Source of the DNA: Flavobacterium sp. ENC
GTDB lineage: Bacteria; Bacteroidota; Bacteroidia; Flavobacteriales; Flavobacteriaceae
DNA length: 64,000 nt
Assembly: GCF_020991415.1 (NCBI RefSeq)
Contig: NZ_JAJMOY010000002.1
Span: forward strand, 868,001 to 932,000
Direction: 5' to 3'
Each line of letters opens with the position of its first letter. The stretch's first letter is position 1. The translations under genes were made by a program, and so were the position numbers. The notes under the pieces are model-generated. The model was not told the DNA's origin and searched no databases. It worked only from the letters and a program-made list of their open reading frames with translations. Shown piece after piece: positions 35,308 through 43,962 of the stretch.

Positions 35308-35838
35308 ATGAGTCAGGAAGAATTACTAGTTTTAATTTACAAGAAAGACGAAAGAGCTTTTACCCATTTATACGATATGTATTCGAAAAGTTTATTTTCG
35401 GTCATTAACGTTTTAATAAAAAACCGCGAAGAAGCCGAAGATGTTTTGCAGGAAGTTTTTGTCAAAATCTGGAAAAATATAGATTCTTATAATGAAAGTA
35501 AAGGCCGATTTTACACCTGGATCCTTAATATAGCAAGGAATACATCGATAGACAAGCTGCGATCCAAAAACTTTAATAACAGCCAAAAAAACCTTTCTTC
35601 AGATAATTTCGTAAATCTGTTAGATGACAGTAATAAGTTGACCAATAAAATTGATACGATCGGTATTCAGGAATTTGTAAAAAAGCTGAAACCTAAATGT
35701 ATTGAGATAATCGATTTATTATTTTTCAAAGGATACACCCAACAGGAAGCTTCAGAAGAACTGGCAATTCCATTGGGGACTATCAAAACACAAAACAGAA
35801 ACTGTATTAACGATTTACGTAATTATTTAAAAATATAA
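35308..35838 (+). CDS. ECF-type RNA polymerase sigma factor
   Basis: This 176-aa sigma-70 family (ECF) factor has region 2 (residues ~15-80: VLQEVFVKIWKNI, WILNIARNTSIDKLRSK) and region 4 (~115-170: LFFKGYTQQEASEELAIPLG and a recognition helix TIKTQNRNCINDL). It is followed by an anti-sigma factor with a one-base overlap (TAATG at 35836-35840), so the pair is translationally coupled. It would direct RNA polymerase to stress-response promoters; the target is not visible here. Confidence 0.95.
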   Translation: MSQEELLVLIYKKDERAFTHLYDMYSKSLFSVINVLIKNREEAEDVLQEVFVKIWKNIDSYNESKGRFYTWILNIARNTSIDKLRSKNFNNSQKNLSSDNFVNLLDDSNKLTNKIDTIGIQEFVKKLKPKCIEIIDLLFFKGYTQQEASEELAIPLGTIKTQNRNCINDLRNYLKI

Positions 35839-36626
35839 TGGAAGCAAAAGAATATATAGAATCAGGAATTCTGGAACTTTACGTTTACGGTTTATTAACC
35901 GAAGAAGAGAATCTGGAAGTAGCCGAAATGGCTAAAAACAATCCCGAAGTAGATCAGGAAATCCTTTCGATCGAAAGAGCTATTGTCGCTTTATCGTCAA
36001 GTTTTTCTCCTTTTCATTCGGTAGCCAATTTTGAGAAAATAAAAGCACGCCTTGAGCTTAAACATGGTAAAGTAGTCGACATGAAACCCGCCTCAAACTG
36101 GTCACAATATGTGGGCTGGGCAGCGGCAGTCGTATTACTTTTAGGTCTGGGCTACCAGACTTTGGAGCTAACCAAAACCAAAGATGCTATTGCAACTGTT
36201 GGTAACGAAAAAACTAAAATAGAAAGGGAATTTGCCTATCTGGACCAGCAAAACAAGCAAACCGAAAAAAGTCTTACTATTGTAAGAGATATCAAAAATA
36301 CTGGGGTAACACTTGGCGGTCAGGCAGTCTCTCCAACATCATTTGCAAAAGTGTACTGGAACAAAGACACGAAAACCACTTACATTGATGCCGCAGGTTT
36401 ACCAAAACCTCCAAAAGGAATGGTGTATCAGGTATGGGCGCTAAAACTGAGTCCCGTGCTTACACCAACCAGTATTGGTTTACTGAGCGATTTTGAAGGA
36501 AATAACCAAAAAATATTTGCTGTTGACCAGACTGTTTCAGCCGAAGCCTTTGGTATCACACTTGAACCTGCCGGAGGAAGTTTAACCCCGACCATGGAAC
36601 AATTATATACTTTAGGAAAAGTATAA
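35838..36626 (+). CDS. anti-sigma factor (RskA-type)
   Basis: This 262-aa single-pass membrane protein has a cytosolic N-terminal anti-sigma domain (about 1-85: YIESGILELYVYGLLTEEEN), a transmembrane helix near residues 89-107 (WAAAVVLLLGLGYQ) and a coiled-coil-like stretch (~110-150). The periplasmic RskA C-terminal domain (YWNKDTKTTYIDAAGLPKPP, YQVWALK, EPAGGSLTPT) closes it. It would sequester the adjacent ECF factor at the membrane until an external signal triggers its proteolysis. The ATG overlaps the sigma stop codon by one base. Confidence 0.9.
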   Translation: MEAKEYIESGILELYVYGLLTEEENLEVAEMAKNNPEVDQEILSIERAIVALSSSFSPFHSVANFEKIKARLELKHGKVVDMKPASNWSQYVGWAAAVVLLLGLGYQTLELTKTKDAIATVGNEKTKIEREFAYLDQQNKQTEKSLTIVRDIKNTGVTLGGQAVSPTSFAKVYWNKDTKTTYIDAAGLPKPPKGMVYQVWALKLSPVLTPTSIGLLSDFEGNNQKIFAVDQTVSAEAFGITLEPAGGSLTPTMEQLYTLGKV

Positions 36627-36648
36627 AACATACATCTCATTACTATCC

Positions 36649-36686
36649 AAAACGCATATTAATTTATTTTGATATGCGTTTTTTTA
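36649..36686 (+). terminator. terminator after the sigma/anti-sigma operon
   Basis: AAAACGCATAT pairs with ATATGCGTTTT, followed by a T tract. This hairpin excludes the longer start (TTG 36669) of the following DoxX gene, which would lie inside it. Confidence 0.85.
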
Positions 36687-36710
36687 TTATTTTTAATCAA
36701 AAACCACGAC

Positions 36711-37109
36711 ATGAATACCACTTTACTTTTAAGGATTACTATTGCTATCATTCTCCTCACCCATTCTGTATTCGGAATGTTTGATAACGGAATAAATGAT
36801 TTCGGGAATTTATTTCTAAATCAGATTGGCTTTGCCCCTTTTGGAGTTCCACTGGCCTGGTCGATTAAATTATCACATGTTGCTGCTGCCATTCTTTTAC
36901 TTCTCAATAAATACGTGAAACTGGCAGGATTTGTAACCATTTTTGTTCTGATCATGGGAATCATTCTGGTACATTTTCAGGAAGGCTGGTTTGTAGTCGG
37001 GGGCGGGCGAAATGGTATGGAATATAACTTTTTACTCATTATGGTACTTGTCGCGATTATGTACCCAAATGGATTTAAAAAAGAGAAAAATAAGACGCAG
37101 CATTTATAA
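36711..37109 (+). CDS. DoxX family membrane protein
   Basis: This 132-aa membrane protein has about four hydrophobic segments (LLRITIAIILLTHSVFGM, VAAAILLLLNKYVKL, FVTIFVLIMGIILVH and FLLIMVLVAIMY). This four-helix pattern, with an early ITIAIILLTHS and a late GGGRNGMEYNFLL, matches DoxX-family membrane proteins linked to redox or membrane stress. The start is set at ATG 36711, after the terminator. Located after the sigma/anti-sigma pair but outside its transcript. Confidence 0.75.
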   Translation: MNTTLLLRITIAIILLTHSVFGMFDNGINDFGNLFLNQIGFAPFGVPLAWSIKLSHVAAAILLLLNKYVKLAGFVTIFVLIMGIILVHFQEGWFVVGGGRNGMEYNFLLIMVLVAIMYPNGFKKEKNKTQHL

Positions 37110-37142
37110 AATCTATTTTATAATCTTAACTCAGTCTTCAAA

Positions 37143-37871
37143 ATGGAAATAACCTGCAAAAATTGTAAGCATATTTATAAAGGCCATTACTGTAATAACT
37201 GTGGCCAGCCTGCTGCAACCCACAAAATTAACTGGCATTATTTATGGCATGAAATCAGGCACAGTCTGTTGCATTTTGATGAAGGTATTCCGTATTCTGT
37301 AAAACAGTTATTTACAAGACCGGGGCATTCTATTCGTGAATTTATCGAGGGAAAGCGGGTCAGGCATTTCAAACCTCTTTCCCTTGTTATAGTACTGGCA
37401 ACTTTTTACGGTTTACTATATCACTACTTTAATGTCAATTTATATAATGATGCGACTGACACCACTATTGATATTGCGAAATTTAATGAATGGAGTTCAA
37501 AGCATTACTCATGGATTATAATCATAACAATTCCGTTTTTTACTTTGGGTACCTATATCAGCTTTAGAAAACAAGGGTATAATTTTGTAGAATACTTTGT
37601 ATTTAATACCTACAAAGCATCTCAAAAGTTATTTGCGCATATTATTCTGTTTCCTCTTGTAGTTTATTATGACGGGAAACCTGAACTGCATAAAATTATG
37701 ATTGCTATATATATAGCTGACCTTATTTTAACGTTTTGGACAAACATTCAGTTCTTTAATAAAATCTCTAAAATCAAAGCCCTGTTGCTTTCTATAGTAA
37801 GTCAGCTTATTTTCTGGATCAGTTTTCTTTTAACGGTAGGCTTGATTGTTTCTCTTTTTGGTTACAATTAA
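37143..37871 (+). CDS. DUF3667 membrane protein with N-terminal zinc-ribbon-like motif
   Basis: This 242-aa protein starts with a four-Cys knuckle: CKNCKHIYKGHYCNNCGQP (CxxC...CxxC), typical of the DUF3667 family. A segment FIEGKRVRHFKPLSLVIV leads into the hydrophobic region (about four transmembrane segments). Function unknown; the zinc ribbon could bind nucleic acid or protein at the membrane. Adjacent to DoxX (33 nt) and convergent with the CcsA fusion gene. Confidence 0.85.
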   Translation: MEITCKNCKHIYKGHYCNNCGQPAATHKINWHYLWHEIRHSLLHFDEGIPYSVKQLFTRPGHSIREFIEGKRVRHFKPLSLVIVLATFYGLLYHYFNVNLYNDATDTTIDIAKFNEWSSKHYSWIIIITIPFFTLGTYISFRKQGYNFVEYFVFNTYKASQKLFAHIILFPLVVYYDGKPELHKIMIAIYIADLILTFWTNIQFFNKISKIKALLLSIVSQLIFWISFLLTVGLIVSLFGYN

Positions 37872-37902
37872 TTTCTTCGAACCGGCTTAAATATTATAAT
37901 AA

Positions 37903-37937
37903 AAAAAATGTTCGACTTTTCAGCCGAACATTTTTTA
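37903..37937. terminator. bidirectional terminator between DUF3667 and the CcsA fusion
   Basis: AAAAAATGTTCG pairs with CGAACATTTTTT around a 10-nt loop. A/T flanks serve both convergent genes. Confidence 0.85.
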
Positions 37938-37956
37938 TGAATTAATAATGGATATA

Positions 37957-40900
37957 TTATTTTTTGCTTTTATAATGTTTTCTGTAACTTGGATAGGTTA
38001 TTGCGCCAATTACTGAAATTGTTCCCAAAGAATACCAGATCCAGTTTAGAGAATGAGCTTCACCTGTTGCGTAGGAATGCAGACCAACTAAGTGGAAATT
38101 TACTCCGTAATACGTAAACAGAATTGAAATAAACGCAAACATACTCATTAGGTTAAAAAACCACTTTCCGCGTAAAGCAGGTACAAATCTCGCGTGAATT
38201 ACGAATCCGTAAATCATAATCGAAATTAAGGCCCAGGTTTCTTTCGGATCCCATCCCCAGTAACGTCCCCAGCTTTCGTTGGCCCATTGTCCTCCAAGGA
38301 AGTTACCTATCGTTAACATAATTAAACCAATAGTCAGTGACATCTCGTTGATATAAGTGATTTCTTTGATGTTTAGGCTCATTTTTGCTTTGTTTTTCGC
38401 ATTGGTAAAGAAAATCAAAAGTAAAGCTACAAAGCCTAAAATCATTCCTAAGGCCAATGGACCATAACTTCCTACAATTACTGCTACGTGGATCATTAAC
38501 CAATACGAATTAAGAACAGGCTGCAGATTCGCAATTTCCGGATCAATCCAGTTCATGTATGCCGCCATTAAGATCATAGCTGTTACAAAGGCTGATGAAG
38601 CAACGGTTAGCTTTGATTTTCTGTCAAAAGCCAGTCCGAAGAACATGGTTGCCCACGCTACATAAATAATCGATTCATAAGCATTACTCCACGGCGCATG
38701 GCCGGAAATGTACCAACGTGCAACTAATCCCAAAGTATGCAATGCAAATAAAAGGCCGACGATTATATGAAAACCGTTTAGCGTAATGCGCAGCCATTTT
38801 TTTTCAAAAAAGATATTTAGAATCGTAAACAGTAACATTAAAACAGAGGCAGTTAAGTACCAATAAGGAAGTTTCTTAAAAACGTCATATTTGTTATATG
38901 CAATTTCCGCATCAATTTTTTGTTCACTGGGGCGAACTTTACTTCCGAATTTCTTTTGGAAACCATTGATACTTTCCACTAAATTATCAGCAGTGCTAAA
39001 ATCTTTGGAAATGGAAGCATTATTCAGGGCACTAAAATATAAAGGAAGAATCTGTTTCACATAAGTGGAATCCATTCCTTTCAGTCCGGCACTTTCACGC
39101 TCTAAATACGAAATCCATTTATTATTCGGATCATTCGGAATCGGGAATATTTTTAAAATAGTTCCGCTTAATGCCGATTCCATTAAATTTACTCTTTTAT
39201 CGGTTTCAATAAAATCTTTCTCAAACTGATTTGGATTCGCTGCTTTGTATGCTGCATCTAAATACGGTGCCAGTTTGTAATTTCCATTGGCATCAAAGAA
39301 ATTTATAAAAGGAGCGCGTTTGACATCTTTTTCTACTCCGATAATTTTACGGATACTGTCATTCCCCGCTCTTAGGTAAATAATTGGAACCTGAATCCAA
39401 ACCTGGGCATATTGTGTCATAGACAAAAATACCTGATCAGAATTCATGTCGTTGTAGGTATCGCTCTGACTTACTTTTCGAAGCAATTCTGATGAAAAAG
39501 TGTTAATCGGTTTCATTCTTCCACCGGCATCCTGAATAATCAGGCGTCCGAATTTTGCTGCGTGTGATTCCGGTGCCTTGTAAATACTCAATAAAGAATC
39601 TAACTGTTTCTGACTTGGCGGTGCCGTAACATGATTGGCATGATCATTCGGATCTTCTGAATGTGAATGTGAATGGCCAGGTGTATGCACGTGAGGTGCA
39701 GGCGCTTCCTGTGCAAAACCGTTTAAGCTTAAAAGCAAAACTAAAATCGTAACGAATTTCTCTTTTTTCTTTTTTACGCCTTCCAGTTTGCGTTTTAAAT
39801 CGGCAAAACGGGAATGTTTGGTAAACATGATAGCCATTAAACCGAAAAACAGCATGAAATAGCCTAAATAAGTGATAGACGTTCCCCAGAAATCATGATT
39901 TACAGATAATACAGTTCCTTTTTCATCCGGATCAAATGAAGACTGGAAGAAACGGTATCCTTTATGGTCTAAAACGTGGTTCATATAAATATCAGCATCA
40001 AAAGTTTCTGTAGAATCCTGAACGGTTACTTTACTTTCAAAAGCAGAATAACTTTTTTCTGTTCCCGGATATTTTGTAGCAATAAAATCGTTTAATTTAA
40101 CTTTAAAAGGCAGAATATAAGCTTTGCTTCCGTAGAATAACGAATATTCAATTTTGCCTATTTTAACTGTTTTTGGTTCTCCAACACTTCCTTTTGAGCC
40201 TAAAAGCGTGATTTCTTTTTCCTGTCCCTCCGATTTTACCTTTACGATTAAAGCATCATGATGACTTTTGGCTTTAAAATCATTATTCGATTCATACGCT
40301 ATACTTCCTTTTATAGCAGGATCAGGAAATACAATTCTAATGTCTCCAATACTATATAACGAACGCATCATCAACGGCTGTACATTGTCTTTAGTAACTT
40401 TCCCCTGAAATTTATCAGCCATTCGCATAAAATTACCTTCGAACGGTGTTTGGATGGTATATTTTTCTCCGGTCGTGTTGATATTAATTGCTCCGGCTGT
40501 AGGTTTATTCAAAGCAAACAAAACGTTGTGAATATTCTGAACTTCCCCTTCTTTAAGGAAATGTTCTTCACGTCCTCCCGCTCCTGCTTCGACTAATTTC
40601 AAGTATAAAGTTCCTTTCGGGTCTGGCTTCACCACTTCTTTGGCTCCCATAATGTAGTTCTCGTAAGTTACTTCAAATGGAGTTTCATCAAATTTGCCCG
40701 AAATAGAGAAATCATTATCGGTAACGGGAGATAATAAAAGGCTTTTTTCGAAAACTCTGCGTTTCATTTCACCTTTATATTCTCCATCAGCAAAGACTGT
40801 CAGGAATGTTTTGTCTGAATAAATTTGGTTTTCGGCAGCACCTTCACGAATCGGCATCATACCTTCATAGCTGATATATCGTGTAATAAATGCTCCCAAA

Positions 40901-41169
40901 AGGATAAAAATAAAAGCAATGTGCAATAAAAAGGTTGCCCATTTTTCTTTTTTCAAGAGCTGGTACCGTTTGATGTTTCCTATGAAATTAAGCATAAAAA
41001 TGACCATTATTGCCTCAAACCACCAGGTATTATAAATTAAAATTCTGGCTGTATCAGTATTGTACTTACTTTCGATAAAAGTACCAACACCCATTGCTAA
41101 AGCAAATGTTAAAAAAAGAACGGCCATTAATCGTGTAGAAAACAAAAAAGAGAATATTTTTTTATCCAT
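37957..41169 (-). CDS. fused cytochrome c biogenesis protein (ResB-CcsA)
   Basis: This 1070-aa membrane protein fuses two halves of the System II cytochrome c synthetase. The N-terminal part (~1-480) is ResB-like, with several transmembrane helices and a large beta-rich periplasmic domain. The C-terminal part (~760-1070) is CcsA, with the haem-handling signature WGWDPKETW near 973 and multiple transmembrane helices. Between them lies a signal-peptide-like helix (ILVLLLSLNGFAQ) followed by a His-rich stretch with HVHTPGHSHSHSEDP, then a periplasmic segment. It attaches haem to c-type apocytochromes outside the inner membrane. Minus-strand -7 box TACTTTTG at 41201-41208. Single gene. Confidence 0.9.
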   Translation of the reverse strand: MDKKIFSFLFSTRLMAVLFLTFALAMGVGTFIESKYNTDTARILIYNTWWFEAIMVIFMLNFIGNIKRYQLLKKEKWATFLLHIAFIFILLGAFITRYISYEGMMPIREGAAENQIYSDKTFLTVFADGEYKGEMKRRVFEKSLLLSPVTDNDFSISGKFDETPFEVTYENYIMGAKEVVKPDPKGTLYLKLVEAGAGGREEHFLKEGEVQNIHNVLFALNKPTAGAININTTGEKYTIQTPFEGNFMRMADKFQGKVTKDNVQPLMMRSLYSIGDIRIVFPDPAIKGSIAYESNNDFKAKSHHDALIVKVKSEGQEKEITLLGSKGSVGEPKTVKIGKIEYSLFYGSKAYILPFKVKLNDFIATKYPGTEKSYSAFESKVTVQDSTETFDADIYMNHVLDHKGYRFFQSSFDPDEKGTVLSVNHDFWGTSITYLGYFMLFFGLMAIMFTKHSRFADLKRKLEGVKKKKEKFVTILVLLLSLNGFAQEAPAPHVHTPGHSHSHSEDPNDHANHVTAPPSQKQLDSLLSIYKAPESHAAKFGRLIIQDAGGRMKPINTFSSELLRKVSQSDTYNDMNSDQVFLSMTQYAQVWIQVPIIYLRAGNDSIRKIIGVEKDVKRAPFINFFDANGNYKLAPYLDAAYKAANPNQFEKDFIETDKRVNLMESALSGTILKIFPIPNDPNNKWISYLERESAGLKGMDSTYVKQILPLYFSALNNASISKDFSTADNLVESINGFQKKFGSKVRPSEQKIDAEIAYNKYDVFKKLPYWYLTASVLMLLFTILNIFFEKKWLRITLNGFHIIVGLLFALHTLGLVARWYISGHAPWSNAYESIIYVAWATMFFGLAFDRKSKLTVASSAFVTAMILMAAYMNWIDPEIANLQPVLNSYWLMIHVAVIVGSYGPLALGMILGFVALLLIFFTNAKNKAKMSLNIKEITYINEMSLTIGLIMLTIGNFLGGQWANESWGRYWGWDPKETWALISIMIYGFVIHARFVPALRGKWFFNLMSMFAFISILFTYYGVNFHLVGLHSYATGEAHSLNWIWYSLGTISVIGAITYPSYRKHYKSKK

Positions 41170-41335
41170 TTCTGAGGAATTACATTGTGTAAAAGTGGGA
41201 CAAAAGTACTTAAAAATGTTGAGTTCCTATATTTGTGATTTGTTAATTAAAACCAAAAAAAGCCCTCTCTAATAAATGAAATTCTTAAAACCCGGTGTGA
41301 AATTTTACAATGCTTCTAAGCTTAAGTTCTTTTTT

Positions 41336-41443
41336 ACACGCAAATGGCACAGATTAAACAGATTGAATACGCTACCGTTAATTTATAAAGAAGATTCCCT
41401 TTCCAACATCAAAAAGAATCGGTTTAATCCGTGTCATGTGTGG
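41336..41443. repeat. long imperfect inverted repeat (GATTAAAC/GTTTAATC)
   Basis: GGCACAGATTAAACAGATTG at 41347-41366 faces AATCGGTTTAATCCGTGTCA near 41417-41437, whose reverse complement differs at only a few positions. The ~50-nt centre is AT-rich. It sits in the gap between the CcsA fusion and the DUF2520 gene. The frame open across it (41276-41464) is regarded as non-coding. Confidence 0.6.
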
Positions 41444-41497
41444 CTAAACTTCTTTTGCACTTAATTTTCTTTAAAAAAATAATGCTAATTTTGCGTT

Positions 41498-42259
41498 ATG
41501 ATTCGAATAACAATAATTGGTTCCGGAAATGTAGCGCAGCATCTGATTAAAGCTTTTGCTAAAAGCGAACTTGTAGAAATTGTTCAGGTACATTCCAGAA
41601 AGAAAGAGAAATTAGCCACACTACTTGAATTTGATAAAATTACCGATACTTTTGAGGATTTAAAAGAAGCGGATATGTATATTATCGCCGTTTCTGACAA
41701 TTCGATCTCAGACGTGTCGCAGCAATTGCCTTTTCAAAACCGAATTGTGGTCCACACCTCCGGCGCAGCTTCACTTGAGGTTTTAGATTCAAAAAACAGA
41801 AAAGGTGTTTTTTATCCGCTTCAGACGTTTTCCAAAGATAAGGATGTTGATTTTTCAAAAGTTCCGATGTGTCTTGAGGCTGAAAATACTTTTGACTTTC
41901 GGGTTTTGGAAATGGCTGCAAAAAGTATATCAAATGTGGTGTTTGCCATAAACTCCGATCAGAGAAAAGCATTGCATGTTTCAGCAGTTTTTGTGAATAA
42001 TTTCACCAATCATCTGTACCAGATCGGACAGGAAATTTGTGAAGAACATCAGGTTCCGTTTGAGATTCTGAAACCATTGATTCAGGAAACCGCCGAAAAA
42101 GTAAACACTTTAGACCCTGCTGCTGCACAAACAGGCCCTGCAAAACGCAACGATTCCCTGACTATCGCAGCACATCTGGACTATTTAAATACTGAAAATC
42201 AAAAAAATATCTATAAAATACTAACACAATCTATACAAAATAATGGCAAAAAGTTATAA
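41498..42259 (+). CDS. Rossmann-fold DUF2520 protein
   Basis: This 253-aa protein starts at a Rossmann loop (ITIIGSGNVAQHLIKAFAKS), followed by a C-terminal DUF2520 helical domain (AVFVNNFTNHLYQIGQEICE, LDPAAAQTGPAKRND), as in ProC/F420-dependent-reductase-like oxidoreductases. It resembles an imine or ketopantoate-type dehydrogenase; the substrate is unknown. A -7 box TAATTTTG (41486-41493) ends only 4 nt before the ATG, so the mRNA may be leaderless or another promoter is used. It overlaps kdsC by 17 nt. Confidence 0.85.
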   Translation: MIRITIIGSGNVAQHLIKAFAKSELVEIVQVHSRKKEKLATLLEFDKITDTFEDLKEADMYIIAVSDNSISDVSQQLPFQNRIVVHTSGAASLEVLDSKNRKGVFYPLQTFSKDKDVDFSKVPMCLEAENTFDFRVLEMAAKSISNVVFAINSDQRKALHVSAVFVNNFTNHLYQIGQEICEEHQVPFEILKPLIQETAEKVNTLDPAAAQTGPAKRNDSLTIAAHLDYLNTENQKNIYKILTQSIQNNGKKL

Positions 42260-42770
42260 AGAAATAATGAATGACATCACGACGTTTGTTTTTGATGTTG
42301 ATGGCGTGCTTACAGACAGTTCGGTTTTTGTAACCAATGAAGGAGAAATTCTTCGTACGATGAATATTCGTGATGGTTATGCGATGAAAGCGGCGGTAGA
42401 AAGCGGCTATAATGTTTGCATTATTTCGGGCGGAAGCAATGAAGGTGTTCGTGTTCGTCTTCGCAATTTAGGAATTACCGACATTCATTTGGGAACTCCG
42501 GATAAGGTTAAAACCTTTAAAGAATACACTGAAACTTACAATATTAATCCGGAAAATGTGTTGTATATGGGAGATGATATTCCGGATTTTCATGTCATGA
42601 AATTAGTTGGATTACCTACCTGTCCGCAGGATGCAAGTCCTGAAATTAAAAATATCTGCCATTATATCTCACACGTAAAAGGTGGAAAAGGAGCTGCACG
42701 TGATGTGATCGAGCAGGTAATGAAAGTACAGGGAAAATGGATGGAGCATTTTAGCGGGAAACACGATTAG
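42243..42770 (+). CDS. kdsC: KDO-8-phosphate phosphatase (HAD-IIIA)
   Basis: This 175-aa HAD phosphatase begins with FDVDGVLTDSS (catalytic D18, acid/base D20). It has IISGGSNEGVRVRLRNLGI and YMGDDIPDFHVMKLVG, the metal-binding end block of KdsC. It hydrolyses KDO-8-phosphate to KDO in lipid A/LPS core synthesis. There is no cap domain, consistent with the tetrameric subclass I form. The ATG lies inside the preceding gene (17-nt overlap), implying translational coupling. Confidence 0.9.
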   Translation: MAKSYKEIMNDITTFVFDVDGVLTDSSVFVTNEGEILRTMNIRDGYAMKAAVESGYNVCIISGGSNEGVRVRLRNLGITDIHLGTPDKVKTFKEYTETYNINPENVLYMGDDIPDFHVMKLVGLPTCPQDASPEIKNICHYISHVKGGKGAARDVIEQVMKVQGKWMEHFSGKHD

Positions 42771-42788
42771 GTTTTTAGTCGCGGTTTT

Positions 42789-42860
42789 CAGTCGCAGTCG
42801 CAGTCGCAGTCTCAGTCGCAGTCTCAGTCGCAGTCTCAGTCTCAGTCTCAGTCTCAGTTT
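42789..42860. repeat. hexamer tandem repeat CAGTC(G/T), 12 units
   Basis: Eleven perfect CAGTCG or CAGTCT hexamers plus one CAGTTT run without interruption from 42789 to 42860; the variants alternate in part (G,G,G,T,G,T,G,T,T,T,T). It lies between kdsC and the prenyltransferase gene, on no ORF. Confidence 0.85.
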
Positions 42861-42884
42861 TCAGACCAATAAATAACCTTTGTT

Positions 42885-43032
42885 CTGCCTCTCTGCACCT
42901 TCATAAAAAAAACTCAGAACCTTAAAAAAAACTTTGCCCCTTTGAACCTCTGTCCCTTTGAACCTTAAAAAAACTCAGAACCTTAGTAACTTAGCCACTC
43001 AGAACCTTAAAAAAAACCTCAGAACCTTTAAA
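42885..43032. repeat. diverged direct repeats around CTCAGAACCTTA
   Basis: CTCAGAACCTTA-like units occur at 42912-42923, 42974-42985 and 42999-43010, with a shorter relative at 43018-43029, interspersed with TTTGAACC and A-tracts. These repeat units precede the prenyltransferase start and may contain its leader. No ORF is plausible in them. Confidence 0.55.
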
Positions 43033-43035
43033 AAA

Positions 43036-43962
43036 ATGAAATTCCTCAAACTCATTCGATATCAAAACTTAGTGATGCTTGCTTTTATGCAGCTTTTATT
43101 TCGTTATGCTTTTTTAAAACAGCAGGATATTCCGTTGGCTTTAGCGGACTGGCAATACGGTCTCTTAGTTCTGAGCACTGTTTTGATAGCGGCAGCGGGT
43201 TATGTAATTAATAATGTTATGGACGTTGCTACAGATACGATCAACAAACCCAATGATGTTGTGATCGGAAAAGGAATTTCTGAAACTGCAGCTTATAATA
43301 TTTATATCGGGTTAAATATTACCGGTGTTGCCATAGGTTGTTATTTATCGAATGTGATAATGAGGCCGGGTTTTGTCGTTTTATTTATTTTAATTGCTTC
43401 GGTGCTTTATTTTTATTCCACATCACTAAAGCAAATCATGGTTTTAGGGAATTTTGTGGTCGCCGCGGTATTATCATTTAGTGTTATTATTATTGGCGTT
43501 TTTGATCTTTTCCCGGCTACCAATGGAGAGAATCAGGCTCACATGGCAAGTATTTTTTCCATTTTGACCGATTATGCCCTGTTTGCCTTTATGATTAATT
43601 TCATTCGCGAAATAGTTAAAGATATTGAAGATGTAAACGGCGATTATAATCAGGGGATGAATACCTTACCCATTGCCATTGGAATCAGCAGGGCCACAAA
43701 AATTGTTTTGGCGTTTGCTATTATTCCATTTATCCTTTGCTTGTTTTATATCAACAAATATTTTTTAGAAAACAATCTTTTTATCGTTACTTTTTATGCT
43801 TTTGCTTTTGTTTTGGCGCCCCTTTTATATTTCATCGTGAAAATATTCAGTGCTAAATCTCAAAAGGATTTTCATCATTTAAGTACTGTTTTGAAACTAA
43901 TATTACTTTTCGGAATTTTATCAATCCTGGTTATTGCCCTAAATATAAAATACAATGCTTAA
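43036..43962 (+). CDS. UbiA-type prenyltransferase (geranylgeranylglycerol-phosphate type)
   Basis: This 308-aa UbiA-superfamily membrane protein has about nine hydrophobic helices. First Asp motif: YVINNVMDVATDTINKP near residue 58; second: FIREIVKDIEDVNGDYNQG. Flavobacterial members of this type are commonly named geranylgeranylglycerol-phosphate geranylgeranyltransferases, though activity in Bacteroidota is unproven. The start is set at ATG 43036, because the longer frame upstream reads through the CTCAGAACC repeats. Maf overlaps its last 8 nt, so the kdsC-to-Maf block is probably co-transcribed from the prenyltransferase onwards. Confidence 0.8.
   Translation: MKFLKLIRYQNLVMLAFMQLLFRYAFLKQQDIPLALADWQYGLLVLSTVLIAAAGYVINNVMDVATDTINKPNDVVIGKGISETAAYNIYIGLNITGVAIGCYLSNVIMRPGFVVLFILIASVLYFYSTSLKQIMVLGNFVVAAVLSFSVIIIGVFDLFPATNGENQAHMASIFSILTDYALFAFMINFIREIVKDIEDVNGDYNQGMNTLPIAIGISRATKIVLAFAIIPFILCLFYINKYFLENNLFIVTFYAFAFVLAPLLYFIVKIFSAKSQKDFHHLSTVLKLILLFGILSILVIALNIKYNA

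Noticed and set aside
41276..41464. 62-aa plus-strand ORF
   Set aside because: Lies across the GATTAAAC inverted repeat; composition is not protein-like.
42789..42860. CRISPR array
   Set aside because: Units are 6 bp without spacers, so it is a simple tandem repeat; the same holds for 57960-58045.
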